From Gammaproteobacteria bacterium UBA7310 (GTDB lineage: Bacteria; Pseudomonadota; Gammaproteobacteria; Pseudomonadales; Ketobacteraceae): a stretch of 64,000 nt of DNA. The notes beneath the pieces are model-generated. The model was not told the DNA's origin. It ran no database searches and saw only the letters and a program-made list of their open reading frames with translations. Below are positions 27,319-36,292 of this stretch, piece by piece. Every line of letters starts with the position of its first letter. The stretch's first letter is position 1. A program made the position numbers and the translations under genes. The DNA is taken from the NCBI GenBank assembly GCA_002471665.1, contig DKQK01000071.1, forward strand, positions 271,349 through 335,348, written 5' to 3'.

Positions 27319-29169
27319 ATGACCTCCAATACTGAACAGCAAAAGTCCCAGCTAAAACAACTGATTACCAAAGGAAAGGAGCAAGGCTTCCTGACCTATG
27401 CCGAGGTGAACGATCACCTACCGGCCGACATCACCGATCCCGATCAGATCGAAGATATCATTGGCATGATCAACGACATGGGCATTCCAGTGCACGAAGT
27501 GGCACCGGAAACAGATGAATTGTTGCTCAATGACAATGCCACCAGCCCAGATGAAGACGCTGCCGAAGAGGCCGCCGCTGCGCTGGCTTCCGTGGAAAGC
27601 GAACCTGGCCGCACCACCGATCCCGTGCGCATGTACATGCGTGAAATGGGTACCGTGGAGCTGCTCACCCGGGAAGGCGAAATCGTTATCGCCAAACGCA
27701 TCGAGGAAGGCATCCGTGAAGTGATGCATGCCCTGGCCTACTGGCCCGGCTGCATCGACACCGTGCTGGGGGAATATCGCCGTGTTACCGAAAACGAAGA
27801 AGGCCGCATCTCTGATGTGATTGCCGGCTTTATTTCCGAGCATGACGAAATCGCCGCGCCCACCCCCATCAATCAGCAACCGGAAGCCAATAAAAACGAT
27901 TCCGACAATGATGATGACGATGACGACGATGACGACAACTCTGCTGACAACGACATCGATCCCGAGCTGGCGAAAGAAAACTTCGACGAGCTGGAATCCC
28001 TGTACAAAAAGTCAGAAGCCGCCATCGCCAAGCATGGCCGTGAATCCAAGCGCGCCGAAACCGCATTGGGCAAACTGGCAGACCACTTTGTTACCTTCAA
28101 ACTGGTGCCCCGTTTATTCGAGCAGGTGGAAAGCGAAATCCGCGACACCCTCACCGCCATTCGCGCCTCGGAACGCACCATCATGAACAACTGCATCCGG
28201 CTGGCCAAAATGCCGCGGAAAGAGTTCATCAAAAGCTTCCCCGGCAACGAGGTGGATCTGGAGTGGATTGATCCCCACATCAAAGCCGGCAAGCCCTACT
28301 CTGAAGGCCTGGCCAACGTGCGCCCGGAAGTACTGCGCGCCCAGCGCCGCATGGTGCAACTGCAGGAACACATCGGCCTGACCATTCCTGAGATCAAGGA
28401 AGTCAACCGCCGTATGTCCATTGGTGAGGCCAAAGCCCGCCGTGCCAAAAAGGAAATGGTGGAAGCCAACCTGCGTTTGGTAATCTCCATCGCCAAAAAG
28501 TACACCAACCGTGGCCTGCAGTTTTTGGATCTGATCCAGGAAGGCAACATCGGCTTGATGAAAGCAGTGGACAAGTTCGAATATCGCCGTGGTTACAAAT
28601 TCTCGACCTACGCCACCTGGTGGATTCGTCAGGCCATCACCCGCTCCATTGCGGACCAGGCCCGCACCATTCGTATTCCGGTGCACATGATCGAAACCAT
28701 CAACAAGCTGAACCGGGTATCCCGCCAGATGCTGCAGGAAATGGGCCGCGAGCCCACCCCTGAAGAGCTGGGCGTGCGCCTGGAAATGCCGGAAGACAAG
28801 GTGCGTAAAGTTCTGAAGATTGCGAAAGAACCCATCTCCATGGAAACCCCCATCGGTGATGACGAAGATTCGCACTTGGGTGACTTTATCGAGGATGCCA
28901 CCATCGATTCACCGGTGGATTCCGCCACCATCGAAGGCTTGATGGAAGCCACCCGCGACGTACTGGCCGGCCTCACCGCCCGTGAAGCCAAGGTACTGAG
29001 CATGCGCTTCGGGATCGACATGAACACCGACCACACCCTGGAAGAAGTGGGCAAACAGTTTGATGTTACCCGCGAGCGTATTCGTCAGATTGAAGCCAAA
29101 GCACTGCGCAAACTGCGGCACCCCAGCCGTTCCGAACACCTGCGCAGCTTCCTGGATAGCGAAAACTAA
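27319..29169 (+). CDS. rpoD: RNA polymerase primary sigma factor (sigma70)
   Basis: 616 residues. Region 1.1 is at the N-terminus, region 1.2 is DPVRMYMREMGTVELLTREGE, and regions 2.1-2.4 include GLQFLDLIQEGNIGLMKAVDKF and FSTYATWWIRQAITRSI. Region 3 follows, then region 4 with the HTH VTRERIRQIEAKALRKLRHP. The non-conserved region between 1.2 and 2 carries a long run of aspartates (DDDDDDDDD near residue 200). The ATG at 27319 gives the standard family start; an upstream extension is not conserved. Confidence 0.98.
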   Translation: MTSNTEQQKSQLKQLITKGKEQGFLTYAEVNDHLPADITDPDQIEDIIGMINDMGIPVHEVAPETDELLLNDNATSPDEDAAEEAAAALASVESEPGRTTDPVRMYMREMGTVELLTREGEIVIAKRIEEGIREVMHALAYWPGCIDTVLGEYRRVTENEEGRISDVIAGFISEHDEIAAPTPINQQPEANKNDSDNDDDDDDDDDNSADNDIDPELAKENFDELESLYKKSEAAIAKHGRESKRAETALGKLADHFVTFKLVPRLFEQVESEIRDTLTAIRASERTIMNNCIRLAKMPRKEFIKSFPGNEVDLEWIDPHIKAGKPYSEGLANVRPEVLRAQRRMVQLQEHIGLTIPEIKEVNRRMSIGEAKARRAKKEMVEANLRLVISIAKKYTNRGLQFLDLIQEGNIGLMKAVDKFEYRRGYKFSTYATWWIRQAITRSIADQARTIRIPVHMIETINKLNRVSRQMLQEMGREPTPEELGVRLEMPEDKVRKVLKIAKEPISMETPIGDDEDSHLGDFIEDATIDSPVDSATIEGLMEATRDVLAGLTAREAKVLSMRFGIDMNTDHTLEEVGKQFDVTRERIRQIEAKALRKLRHPSRSEHLRSFLDSEN

Positions 29170-29175
29170 AAGCGT

Positions 29176-29210
29176 TTGGCGCCATTATCGAATCCTCGTA
29201 TAATGGCGCC
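29176..29210 (+). promoter_or_regulatory. tRNA promoter overlapping an rpoD-end hairpin
   Basis: TTGGCG (29176-29181), 17 bases, then TATAAT (29199-29204) form a promoter for the tRNA at 29221. The same bases form a perfect 11-bp inverted repeat (GGCGCCATTAT at 29178-29188, complement at 29200-29210) that could end rpoD transcripts. Termination of one unit and initiation of the next share this sequence. Confidence 0.7.
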
Positions 29211-29220
29211 CTCTTCTTTG

Positions 29221-29297
29221 GGGCCCGTAGCTCAGTTGGTTAGAGCATCCGACTCATAATCGGCAGGTCGACAGTTCAAGTCTGTCCGGGCCCACCA
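29221..29297 (+). tRNA. tRNA with anticodon CAU (Ile2 or elongator Met)
   Basis: A 77-base gene with encoded CCA. The acceptor stem is GGGCCCG/CGGGCCC, the D stem GCUC/GAGC, the anticodon loop CUCAUAA, and the T stem GACAG/CUGUC. The CAU anticodon leaves two readings: tRNA-Ile2 with lysidine made by TilS, or elongator tRNA-Met. The position after rpoD and the GGGCCC acceptor lean towards Ile2, but I cannot settle it. The anticodon stem has one apparent mismatch (27-43). A Tn7-like transposon end begins 24 bases after the CCA. Confidence 0.9.
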
Positions 29298-29321
29298 TTT
29301 TTCCCCTGCCCCGATTTTGTG

Positions 29322-29390
29322 TGTTGTTGCGACCATAGATTGTCCGCTATGGCCAAACTTTGGTCCCATAGGGGATCTAAATTGTCCGCC
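29322..29390 (+). repeat. Left end of the Tn7-like element with TnsB-type sites
   Basis: It begins TGTTGTTGCGACCATAG. A first site, CCATAnnnTGTCCGC, lies at 29333-29347. A second CCATA follows 33 bases after the first, and another TTGTCCGC 49 bases after the first CCATA. The same spacings occur in the end at 54427. A further inverted CGGACAA is at 29408-29414. These are the arrayed binding sites expected for a TnsB-type transposase. Confidence 0.75.
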
Positions 29391-29753
29391 TATTATTGAA
29401 GCGAATTCGGACAAGAAAAACACATCTCTTCAGATACTCCCTCTCCCCTTATCACTATCAAGCTCGAAATTTGATCACGCACCAGGCCGTCCATGGACGC
29501 GCGCATCTAAAAATTACGCACGATTACGCATGGTTTGCGTAATTACGCGTAATCTCAAAAATCAGAGAGTTACGACTCTTCTTGTTTTCTGTCCCTGAGT
29601 CTGAGCTCATGATTACGAGCGTCGCTTCCCCTATGCTAAGAGCAACTTTAGTTGATTTGATGCTGCATCGACCAAAGAGCTCACTCTTAATTGCATTCAA
29701 ATCGATATACTTCATAATTGCCCTATCAAGGCTACCCATCGACATGTAAAGCA
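29391..29753. other. Leader region with a large palindrome, before vsr
   Basis: No gene is visible here. At 29513-29553 two 18-base arms (ATTACGCACGATTACGCA and its near complement, 15 of 18 pairing) flank a five-base loop, with the unit ATTACGCA repeated inside. It lacks a T tract, so it looks more like an operator or a site for a dimeric regulator than a terminator. The likely target is the vsr promoter. Confidence 0.5.
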
Positions 29754-30173
29754 ATGGCGGACGTACTTACAAAAGAACAGCGCTCGTATTGCATGTCCCA
29801 AATTCGGGGCAAGAACACCAAGCCGGAGGTTATTCTTCGTAAAGCACTATGGAGTATGGGACATCGGTACCGGATTAAAAACAAACTTCCCGGAAAGCCA
29901 GACTTGGTTTACCCATCCCTGAAAGTCGTGATTTTTGTTGACGGATGCTTTTGGCATAAATGCCCAAAACATTACCAGCCACCTAAAACCCGTCCCCTCT
30001 TCTGGGAAAAAAAGATCAATGCGAATGCCGAAAGAGATGAAAAGAACGATACGCTGTTATCACTCAAAGGTTGGCTTGTGATACGAATCTGGGAGCACGA
30101 AATAAATGAATCGCTCCAAGATTGCACACAAAAAATATCTAAACTCCTGATCAATAGAAAAAACCATATTTAG
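29754..30173 (+). CDS. vsr: Very short patch repair (Vsr) endonuclease
   Basis: 139 residues starting MADVLTKEQRSYCMSQIRGKNTKPEV, the standard Vsr beginning, which fixes the ATG at 29754. The catalytic region is PDLVYPSLKVVIFVDGCFWHKC, then CPKHYQPPKT and the zinc-binding Cys/His residues. Vsr nicks 5' of the T in T:G mismatches that arise by deamination of 5-methylcytosine, so it normally travels with a cytosine methyltransferase. Here one is encoded at 33342-34343. Two bases separate the stop from the GTG of the next gene, so the two are coupled. Confidence 0.92.
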   Translation: MADVLTKEQRSYCMSQIRGKNTKPEVILRKALWSMGHRYRIKNKLPGKPDLVYPSLKVVIFVDGCFWHKCPKHYQPPKTRPLFWEKKINANAERDEKNDTLLSLKGWLVIRIWEHEINESLQDCTQKISKLLINRKNHI

Positions 30174-30174
30174 C

Positions 30175-32109
30175 GTGATTATATTAAACAAAGCCAGAAT
30201 AAAAAAATCCAGGGAGATAGCAGCAATGCTATCGGAAGAAACATTATCGTACATTTCGATTGTTGAAGAGCTCGCCATAAATGGCAGACAGGATGAACTT
30301 TTTTATGCAATCTCTAAAGCATTTCATAGGCTGCACGATGTTCCACAGCTGCTTTCTGCAATGCAAGACGCGGGTTATTTAGAAACCAGAGGGAAAGTAA
30401 AAGATTTCTATGAACATTCAGAGATCCATAAAAACAAATATAAACAAACATTAGTTGAAAACATATACCGGACCAGCCCGGAGGACTTATTCGCTTACCT
30501 TGAGTGGCAACTAAATAGATTGACTTACTGTAATACGGGTTATGATAACCGGGTAGTACCTGAGCATGTATCTTCTTCAATGCATGGCAGCTTGATTTCA
30601 ACAATTCCATGGATATGTCTAGCCCTTTGCAACGAAGAAATGCCCCGAGGGAAGAAAAAGAATCTCACAAAGCGCAATACTATCTGCAAAAGAATAATCA
30701 GCTCAGCAGGTTATTATAAAACCATATCAACTCAACTTTCGGAGATGTTTAGAGGGGATTACAACATACTGGATAGCGACAATTTCTATAGAAATTTTTC
30801 CATCACTGAAAGCATGAAACATCACGACTTTAATAAGCTAAAATTTTTTCTGGAACTTACAAATACATCCTGGAGAAAAATTGAGATTTATAGGGACTTA
30901 AACTACAAGCACTATATAAATAGAGAAGAAAACATTGACGCCATTCTCGACATAGGAAAAAAAACCGGTTTCATCAGTGACCTGAACAATAATGGAGACA
31001 TATTAAAATTCGATTTCGCCAATGGATATGAATTCCAGAACGAAATCAACCTTAAAAAAAGCGCCACATTAATATCAATAGTATACGGAGGCTTTGACAC
31101 TTCTTTTACTTTCAAAGGAAAAACCTATCGCATCCAAGACCTGATTGACGTACACGAAACAATATTTAGTTTCTGCAGAGCAATTCAAAAGGAAAACAGA
31201 AAGCATATTGCAAGAGGCGATGCGAATATATTTAGTGGCAATAAAGAAAAATTACGCTCTGCACTTAAAATCTCAGAAAGAAAAAGCGACTTAATAGATC
31301 TATTCTCTATAAAAATAGATAATACTACCAGCCTACCTTCCGCACGGTTACCAATTATCAAAATTGGAGGAACCTACCATATCATACCGACATATACTTT
31401 AGATCATCAAATTGAAAATCTGACGGACCGAATTTTAAGCAGAGAAGATATTTCTATAGACAATTCAAAGGGAGCCGGAAAAGGCTTGCTTTTAGAAAAC
31501 CACTTAAGAGCAAAACTTTCAAAAAGCGGCTATCATGTGCATGGAATAAGTAGAAACCAAAAGAAAGGCATACCCGAAATTGACGGTGTTTTTCCATTGG
31601 GAGGAAAGTATCTAATTTTATTTGAAGCTAAAGCCTCAATCCCTCCGGAAGAGCGTGAGGACGCTTACAAATTCGCAGACAACCACATTTCCAAAGCCAT
31701 TGATCAGCTGGATGAAAGAATATGTTTCATTAAAAAGAAACCCAAAGAATTCGAAGAACGATCTAGATATTCGGCCAAAGAGCTCAGAATCATTCCTGTG
31801 ATCATATCTAACGCACACTATTTTTCTGGAATGAAATTTATTTCCCCGAAAGGCTATGACGTATGGTTTTTAGACGCCACAACCTTCCTGAAAATTTTTT
31901 GCGATGGTGAAATAAGTGCGTGGGAACCTATAGGTTCTCATAGTGAATATACGTACCGGCATTCTGTTGTCTCTCTATCTTCACCGGAAAGCAAGGTCTC
32001 CGCGCTCAAAAAACCATACCAATTCTTAAAATCAACTCATCGAGGAACAGTTCAAGTTCTTGATCATGGAGTTGGATTTGAAATTGCTTATGAAACACAT
32101 GTTTTTTAG
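30175..32109 (+). CDS. Unrecognised protein with a C-terminal PD-(D/E)XK nuclease motif
   Basis: 644 residues, strikingly AT-rich and Lys/Ile/Asn-rich compared with its neighbours, which suggests a separate origin. It starts at a GTG almost touching the vsr stop. Residues 1-430 show no domain I can name. Near the C-terminus, LLLENHLRAKL supplies a possible conserved glutamate, EIDGVF contains Asp470, and LFEAKAS contains Glu484 and Lys486. That D-x13-ExK order is typical of PD-(D/E)XK nucleases. Coupling with vsr suggests a restriction role, perhaps paired with a methyltransferase. It is convergent with the AspBHI-like endonuclease gene. Confidence 0.6.
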   Translation: MIILNKARIKKSREIAAMLSEETLSYISIVEELAINGRQDELFYAISKAFHRLHDVPQLLSAMQDAGYLETRGKVKDFYEHSEIHKNKYKQTLVENIYRTSPEDLFAYLEWQLNRLTYCNTGYDNRVVPEHVSSSMHGSLISTIPWICLALCNEEMPRGKKKNLTKRNTICKRIISSAGYYKTISTQLSEMFRGDYNILDSDNFYRNFSITESMKHHDFNKLKFFLELTNTSWRKIEIYRDLNYKHYINREENIDAILDIGKKTGFISDLNNNGDILKFDFANGYEFQNEINLKKSATLISIVYGGFDTSFTFKGKTYRIQDLIDVHETIFSFCRAIQKENRKHIARGDANIFSGNKEKLRSALKISERKSDLIDLFSIKIDNTTSLPSARLPIIKIGGTYHIIPTYTLDHQIENLTDRILSREDISIDNSKGAGKGLLLENHLRAKLSKSGYHVHGISRNQKKGIPEIDGVFPLGGKYLILFEAKASIPPEEREDAYKFADNHISKAIDQLDERICFIKKKPKEFEERSRYSAKELRIIPVIISNAHYFSGMKFISPKGYDVWFLDATTFLKIFCDGEISAWEPIGSHSEYTYRHSVVSLSSPESKVSALKKPYQFLKSTHRGTVQVLDHGVGFEIAYETHVF

Positions 32110-32174
32110 CGTCTGCGTCAAATGGAAAAGCAATACCCGAACAAGAAGCCAATATACGCCAACAAATTAAACAC

Positions 32175-33341
32175 CTAGGCTTCCATTGCTCGAACGCTAT
32201 CCAGCCAACGCCTAATTGAGTCGATAGAACCGAGCCGGCTTTTCAGTATAGTCACGATATCGATAGCCGTTATAAGAACCACTGGATGACCATCTTCTTT
32301 CAATTCGGAATAGGCTTGGGCACTTAGATACGACGTAGTGACAAGAATGCCGAATTGTCGATGACGCAAGCGGGATAATAATCTGGAAAGTTCTTTTACC
32401 CCGACACCTGAATCAGGTTTGTAACACTTTGCCTCCAGGGCAAACTCAACATCAATTGAGCCTGGACCAATACCAATGCGATAACGCCCAATAGCGTCTC
32501 TGCCTCCATCCCGCCAGGGTCTGGTTATCTCACAGTCACCGATATCCGGCATCGAAAGACGCGCTATTTCAACGGCACAAATCTCAAAGTCTACCGGGCT
32601 ATCTTTGTACTTTTCGTACACCAGGGACAATAGTTTCAAGCCGTCTTTATCTCTGGGTAATTGCTGCTCCTTGCTTCTTATTTCAATAGTATGGGGGGAA
32701 TATAACGGTGTAAATTTCCGATTTTTCACCCAGTCTAACCAAACTCCAGGAGCATGCTTGGAAGTAGACGTATCCCCTTTCTGTATATCATCAATCCATT
32801 CCCGCTTTACTACCGGCACATCCAACACCGTGAAAGTTGCACGGTAATTTTGAAATCGAAGATTTTCCGTTCCCGTGGACCTCCAGATCGCAACCAAGTC
32901 ATCATCCGGCCCCAGGTTTTGAGCACCCGGTACAGCCAAGCCCAGGAATCTAACATCCCGATATTCTCCTGTTCCACCAAACAGCAATATCGGCGGGAAA
33001 TGACCAAAACAATCGGTTCTATGTCGAGCATCAAACAAGTTGCGTAATATTAGATTACCTTGTCTTGGGGTATCGTGAATTTCCCGAACTGACTTATTGT
33101 CGCCATAATAAATAAACAACCCTGTTTCAGTATTTAAATGATCCGGCCAATCAGGGTCATTAAGGTTCGTCTTTAAAACCAGAAGTTTCAAAGTTTCGAT
33201 ACCAGGCCGCTTTCCCAAATGCCGAAAGCCTGCTCCATTGTCTACCCCCAGAAGACTGGGCAAAGGATCATCAGATGCATTGCCATTTCTGGAGCCACTG
33301 TAAACACGATCAACCACCAAGTCTTCACGAGACAAGTCCAT
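32175..33341 (-). CDS. Restriction endonuclease with AspBHI-like N-domain and Mrr-type catalytic domain
   Basis: 388 residues. The N-terminal part (VVDRVYSGSRNGNASDDPL, then DPDWPDHLNTETGLFIYYGDN and REIHDTPRQGN) resembles the SRA-like domain of AspBHI, a modification-dependent endonuclease that reads 5-methylcytosine. The C-terminal part is Mrr-like: WRDGGRDAIG (Asp282), FALEAKCYKP (Glu303, Lys305) and GILVTTSYLSAQAYSEL. Its start directly abuts the stop of the cytosine methyltransferase gene, so it is the last gene of the seven-gene operon. A methyl-reading nuclease next to a methyl-writing enzyme needs explanation: recognition may differ, or the N-domain may read unmodified DNA. Confidence 0.75.
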   Translation of the reverse strand: MDLSREDLVVDRVYSGSRNGNASDDPLPSLLGVDNGAGFRHLGKRPGIETLKLLVLKTNLNDPDWPDHLNTETGLFIYYGDNKSVREIHDTPRQGNLILRNLFDARHRTDCFGHFPPILLFGGTGEYRDVRFLGLAVPGAQNLGPDDDLVAIWRSTGTENLRFQNYRATFTVLDVPVVKREWIDDIQKGDTSTSKHAPGVWLDWVKNRKFTPLYSPHTIEIRSKEQQLPRDKDGLKLLSLVYEKYKDSPVDFEICAVEIARLSMPDIGDCEITRPWRDGGRDAIGRYRIGIGPGSIDVEFALEAKCYKPDSGVGVKELSRLLSRLRHRQFGILVTTSYLSAQAYSELKEDGHPVVLITAIDIVTILKSRLGSIDSIRRWLDSVRAMEA

Positions 33342-34343
33342 TTATGAAGCCAACTCCACTTCACTCAATTGAGTTTGGTAAATTTTCTTAAAAATTATTT
33401 CCATAACTGGCGAGCAAACACCATTACCGCAAAGTTTAACTTTGTCGCGCCTGTTTCCATGAGGAAGTAGATGCTTGGAGCCAGCCCCCATTGCCTTCAT
33501 TAACTCCGGCGGTTGAAGCATTCTCAAAAGCGGAGTATTTCCCTGCCAGGTTACAAGTCCAAACCTGTCCAATGTAGTAATTGTGCGTAGCGGTGCATCC
33601 AACGACTGCCAACCTCCCGCATAATCGGAGCCGTAATACACGATAATAAAATCCTTTTTCCGTCCAAGTTCCGTCATAGCCCGCTCAGCCCTTTCAATAG
33701 TCGCCTTAGCTCTGCCAGTTTTGTACAGCGGAGTGCTTTTGTAGTTTCCAGACCAGTCAATGATTGATCTGGCAGTCTTTTCACTCCGCTGATGCAGCCT
33801 ATACAGGTCATCCGCCGTTATTACCGAGCCGCCCCTGTCACAAACCAAAAACATCCTCTTTCTTGACTGGGGTGTGCCAAAGTTAGCTGCATTTAGCAGT
33901 AGATCATTAACCTGATAGTCATATGACTTAATTGTTGAAATCAACTCGTTGTGGCGCTCCCATTGTTTCATCCGGTTTACGTTTTCAACGATTAACCAGC
34001 GTGGATTCATGGCTTCAATCCAGGGAATGATTCCAATCGCTGTTTCCCGACTCCTCTCACACTTTGGTTTGGCACCACGAGCGATCGAATGTGACGTACA
34101 TTCCGGCGAAGTTAACAACACATCGGGAGAATGACGCCTTGCCAGGACTTTTGGCTTTAACTTTTCGATAGGAGAACAAATAACTTCCGCATCCGGGAAA
34201 TTACTCTTATATGTATCCGCCGCCAAATCCCAGGCATCAACCGCAAGGAGTGGTCTAGCACCTGCCGTCACAGCCCCTCTGGCACCAAATCCGCCTCCGC
34301 AGAACAAATCAACAAATGTCAGCATATGTTTTAATTCCACCAT
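33342..34343 (-). CDS. C5-cytosine DNA methyltransferase (DrmMII-like)
   Basis: 333 residues. Motif I is VDLFCGGGFGARGA and motif IV is LLTSPECTSHS with the catalytic Cys81; it reads PEC rather than the usual PPC. Motif VI is WLIVENV, motif VIII QSRKRMFLV, and motif X VKLCGNGVCSPVM. A short target-recognition domain spans about residues 185-270. It would mark host DNA in the DISARM-like operon, as DrmMII does in class 2 DISARM. It lies eight bases downstream of drmB and abuts the endonuclease gene. Confidence 0.88.
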   Translation of the reverse strand: MVELKHMLTFVDLFCGGGFGARGAVTAGARPLLAVDAWDLAADTYKSNFPDAEVICSPIEKLKPKVLARRHSPDVLLTSPECTSHSIARGAKPKCERSRETAIGIIPWIEAMNPRWLIVENVNRMKQWERHNELISTIKSYDYQVNDLLLNAANFGTPQSRKRMFLVCDRGGSVITADDLYRLHQRSEKTARSIIDWSGNYKSTPLYKTGRAKATIERAERAMTELGRKKDFIIVYYGSDYAGGWQSLDAPLRTITTLDRFGLVTWQGNTPLLRMLQPPELMKAMGAGSKHLLPHGNRRDKVKLCGNGVCSPVMEIIFKKIYQTQLSEVELAS

Positions 34344-34351
34344 ATATATCT

Positions 34352-36289
34352 TTATGCATGAATAAGATCCGAGAAATAACCACCTTGTGGATTAGCTTCA
34401 GACCCTACAATCAAAGCCCGATCCAATACTCTGTTTCCAAGCTCGCATGCTGTTTCCGGCAAAAGTGTGCAAGCATGACAGGCTGCGAGATTTAATCCGT
34501 AATACCCTTGCCCCTCACTTTCAAGGCATAGAGGGTCGGAAGCACAAAACTCTGCATTTTTAACCGCAGCAAGAATTGTTGTCTCCAGGTTCCCGCTCTC
34601 CCCTTGCCTGACCAGCCCACCAAGACTGCCTTCAGAATCTCCGCCAGCCGTATATATAAGAATTCCACACATATTCCGGTCCACGTCATTTGATACGTAA
34701 AGCCTTTCTTTAAGCGTTGAACTGTCATAACCACAGTCAAAGCTTAGTTGCCGGATAATCAGATGTGAAAGGGTATGGGCCAGGAGCAATCTGGAACTAT
34801 AAGGCCTGAACTCAGTCCCTCTTTCGGAACATACCCTGGCCCATTTATCATTAATCAGGTCAATTCTTTCTGCGATGTCAGAATGAGTTCGCTCCCAGAT
34901 ACTTAGTTTATTTTCGCTCAACTCCAAATAAATCCCCTCGCCATTTGAGGACACGGCAGGCAACCAGGAAAGTTCTTTTTTGGATAGCGCAGCCAACCGG
35001 CTTAGATCGCCATCATATGGAGTAACCCTTGAGAACCCTACCAAAGCCCGTGTTTCTCGAAGCCTGGGGATCAGCACCACCTCGCTGAAGTAGTCTCGAA
35101 CTACATATGAATAGTCCGAAATTTTGGTCTTTTTGATATCAAACTCGTCGCGCTCGGTTGGCGCAGGGCGAGGACCAAGGAAAGCTTGGCGTTCGGTATA
35201 TCGATAGGCCGACTCAGTTTGCTCTGCTGTTCCAGACCACACTTCAGGGTGAAGGTATTTTTCTGTTATCGCTGCTGCAAAAACTTCAGCCTCGATACCG
35301 TATTTTTTCGCCTTGGAAGCAAACATGTTTGCTGAGATCACAGGCTCCCCGTTAACCCGGATATTATCGAGAACATCACATATTTCATTCCATATACTCT
35401 GGTTATCCAGAATTCTGTGCAAAGTTTCAGAATAAGGGGGAATTAATATTGAACTAACCACGTAAGGGAAATAGACGTTTGATGCTCCCCTCTGTACAAC
35501 CTGAACCGAGTCTTGACAGTTCGGCTCCTGAGCCTGCGGGCCCAACCAAGGCCGCTCACCGCTGCACGACAGGCCCGTTGACTCCAAAAACGTGGAGGGA
35601 TTAAAAGCTCCTTTCATCGTTCTGTATGATCCGCATTTCGAGCATTCTACTTTTATACCTTCAAGCCCGGCTCCTCCGGTTGACACAAGGAAAAGCGTTC
35701 CAGGTTCATGTCCGCATTCTTTTTTGTCACCGTGGGCCCATTTGCTCCAGGGAAAATCGGAAATATGTCCATGAGCACATGCAACAATAAATCGCACAGG
35801 TACCAACCGGGGACGACGGTTTAGTGGAAGCGCGCTACAGGGTTGTGTATTTGACTTGGCCTGACGACGAAATTTGGAATTCTTACATCTCAAGTCTTCA
35901 TTTTTCGCATTACTGGGACTGTTCCATGGGACATACTGCATTGACCTGCATCGGGGGCAAAAATGCCAATTTGGGAAACGCACAAATGGTGTATGTGCAG
36001 TGATAACCGGCCCGTTCAAACCGGAGAATCCGCGTGCGGAAAGCTCCGGAGCTTCCGGTGGCATATACAGTCCGCTTACATCTTTTCCCAGCTCGTGTGA
36101 GAGCCTGGCTTGAAGTCTTGGTTCCGATAAGCACGTTGCTTCCTTCAAATACGCAGCTGCTTCAGGCTGCATTTCAATTGTCCATGCATCAAGCCCGGCA
36201 GCCATCAACGATTCATCAGGAAAATCGATAATGGCACCAACACCAAACGGAACAACACCCTGACTCCTTCTGAACTCTGGTCTTGCCAC
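34352..36289 (-). CDS. drmB: DrmB-like DUF1998 protein
   Basis: 645 residues. It starts with the DrmB-type block RRSQGVVPFGVGAIIDFPDE and AAGLDAWTIEM. A zinc-ribbon-like region follows (FCPRCRS, then VECSKCGSY), and a C-terminal DUF1998 region with LLLAHTLSHLIIRQLSFDCGY and a late cysteine cluster (ACHACTLLPETACELGN). DrmB partners the DrmA helicase in all described DISARM types and stabilises its DNA-bound complex. It follows drmA by three bases. The pairing with DrmA is the strongest evidence that this operon belongs to DISARM. Confidence 0.88.
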   Translation of the reverse strand: MARPEFRRSQGVVPFGVGAIIDFPDESLMAAGLDAWTIEMQPEAAAYLKEATCLSEPRLQARLSHELGKDVSGLYMPPEAPELSARGFSGLNGPVITAHTPFVRFPNWHFCPRCRSMQYVPWNSPSNAKNEDLRCKNSKFRRQAKSNTQPCSALPLNRRPRLVPVRFIVACAHGHISDFPWSKWAHGDKKECGHEPGTLFLVSTGGAGLEGIKVECSKCGSYRTMKGAFNPSTFLESTGLSCSGERPWLGPQAQEPNCQDSVQVVQRGASNVYFPYVVSSILIPPYSETLHRILDNQSIWNEICDVLDNIRVNGEPVISANMFASKAKKYGIEAEVFAAAITEKYLHPEVWSGTAEQTESAYRYTERQAFLGPRPAPTERDEFDIKKTKISDYSYVVRDYFSEVVLIPRLRETRALVGFSRVTPYDGDLSRLAALSKKELSWLPAVSSNGEGIYLELSENKLSIWERTHSDIAERIDLINDKWARVCSERGTEFRPYSSRLLLAHTLSHLIIRQLSFDCGYDSSTLKERLYVSNDVDRNMCGILIYTAGGDSEGSLGGLVRQGESGNLETTILAAVKNAEFCASDPLCLESEGQGYYGLNLAACHACTLLPETACELGNRVLDRALIVGSEANPQGGYFSDLIHA

Positions 36290-36292
36290 AAT

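Noticed and set aside
28114..28875. Minus-strand open frames inside rpoD and dnaG
   Set aside because: They lie wholly within highly conserved genes and have no recognisable protein features.
29221..29420. Possibility that the island is an integrase-driven genomic island with the tRNA 3' end as att site
   Set aside because: No tyrosine integrase gene lies near the tRNA, and I found no repeat of the tRNA 3' end in the window. The Tn7-like ends explain the position better.
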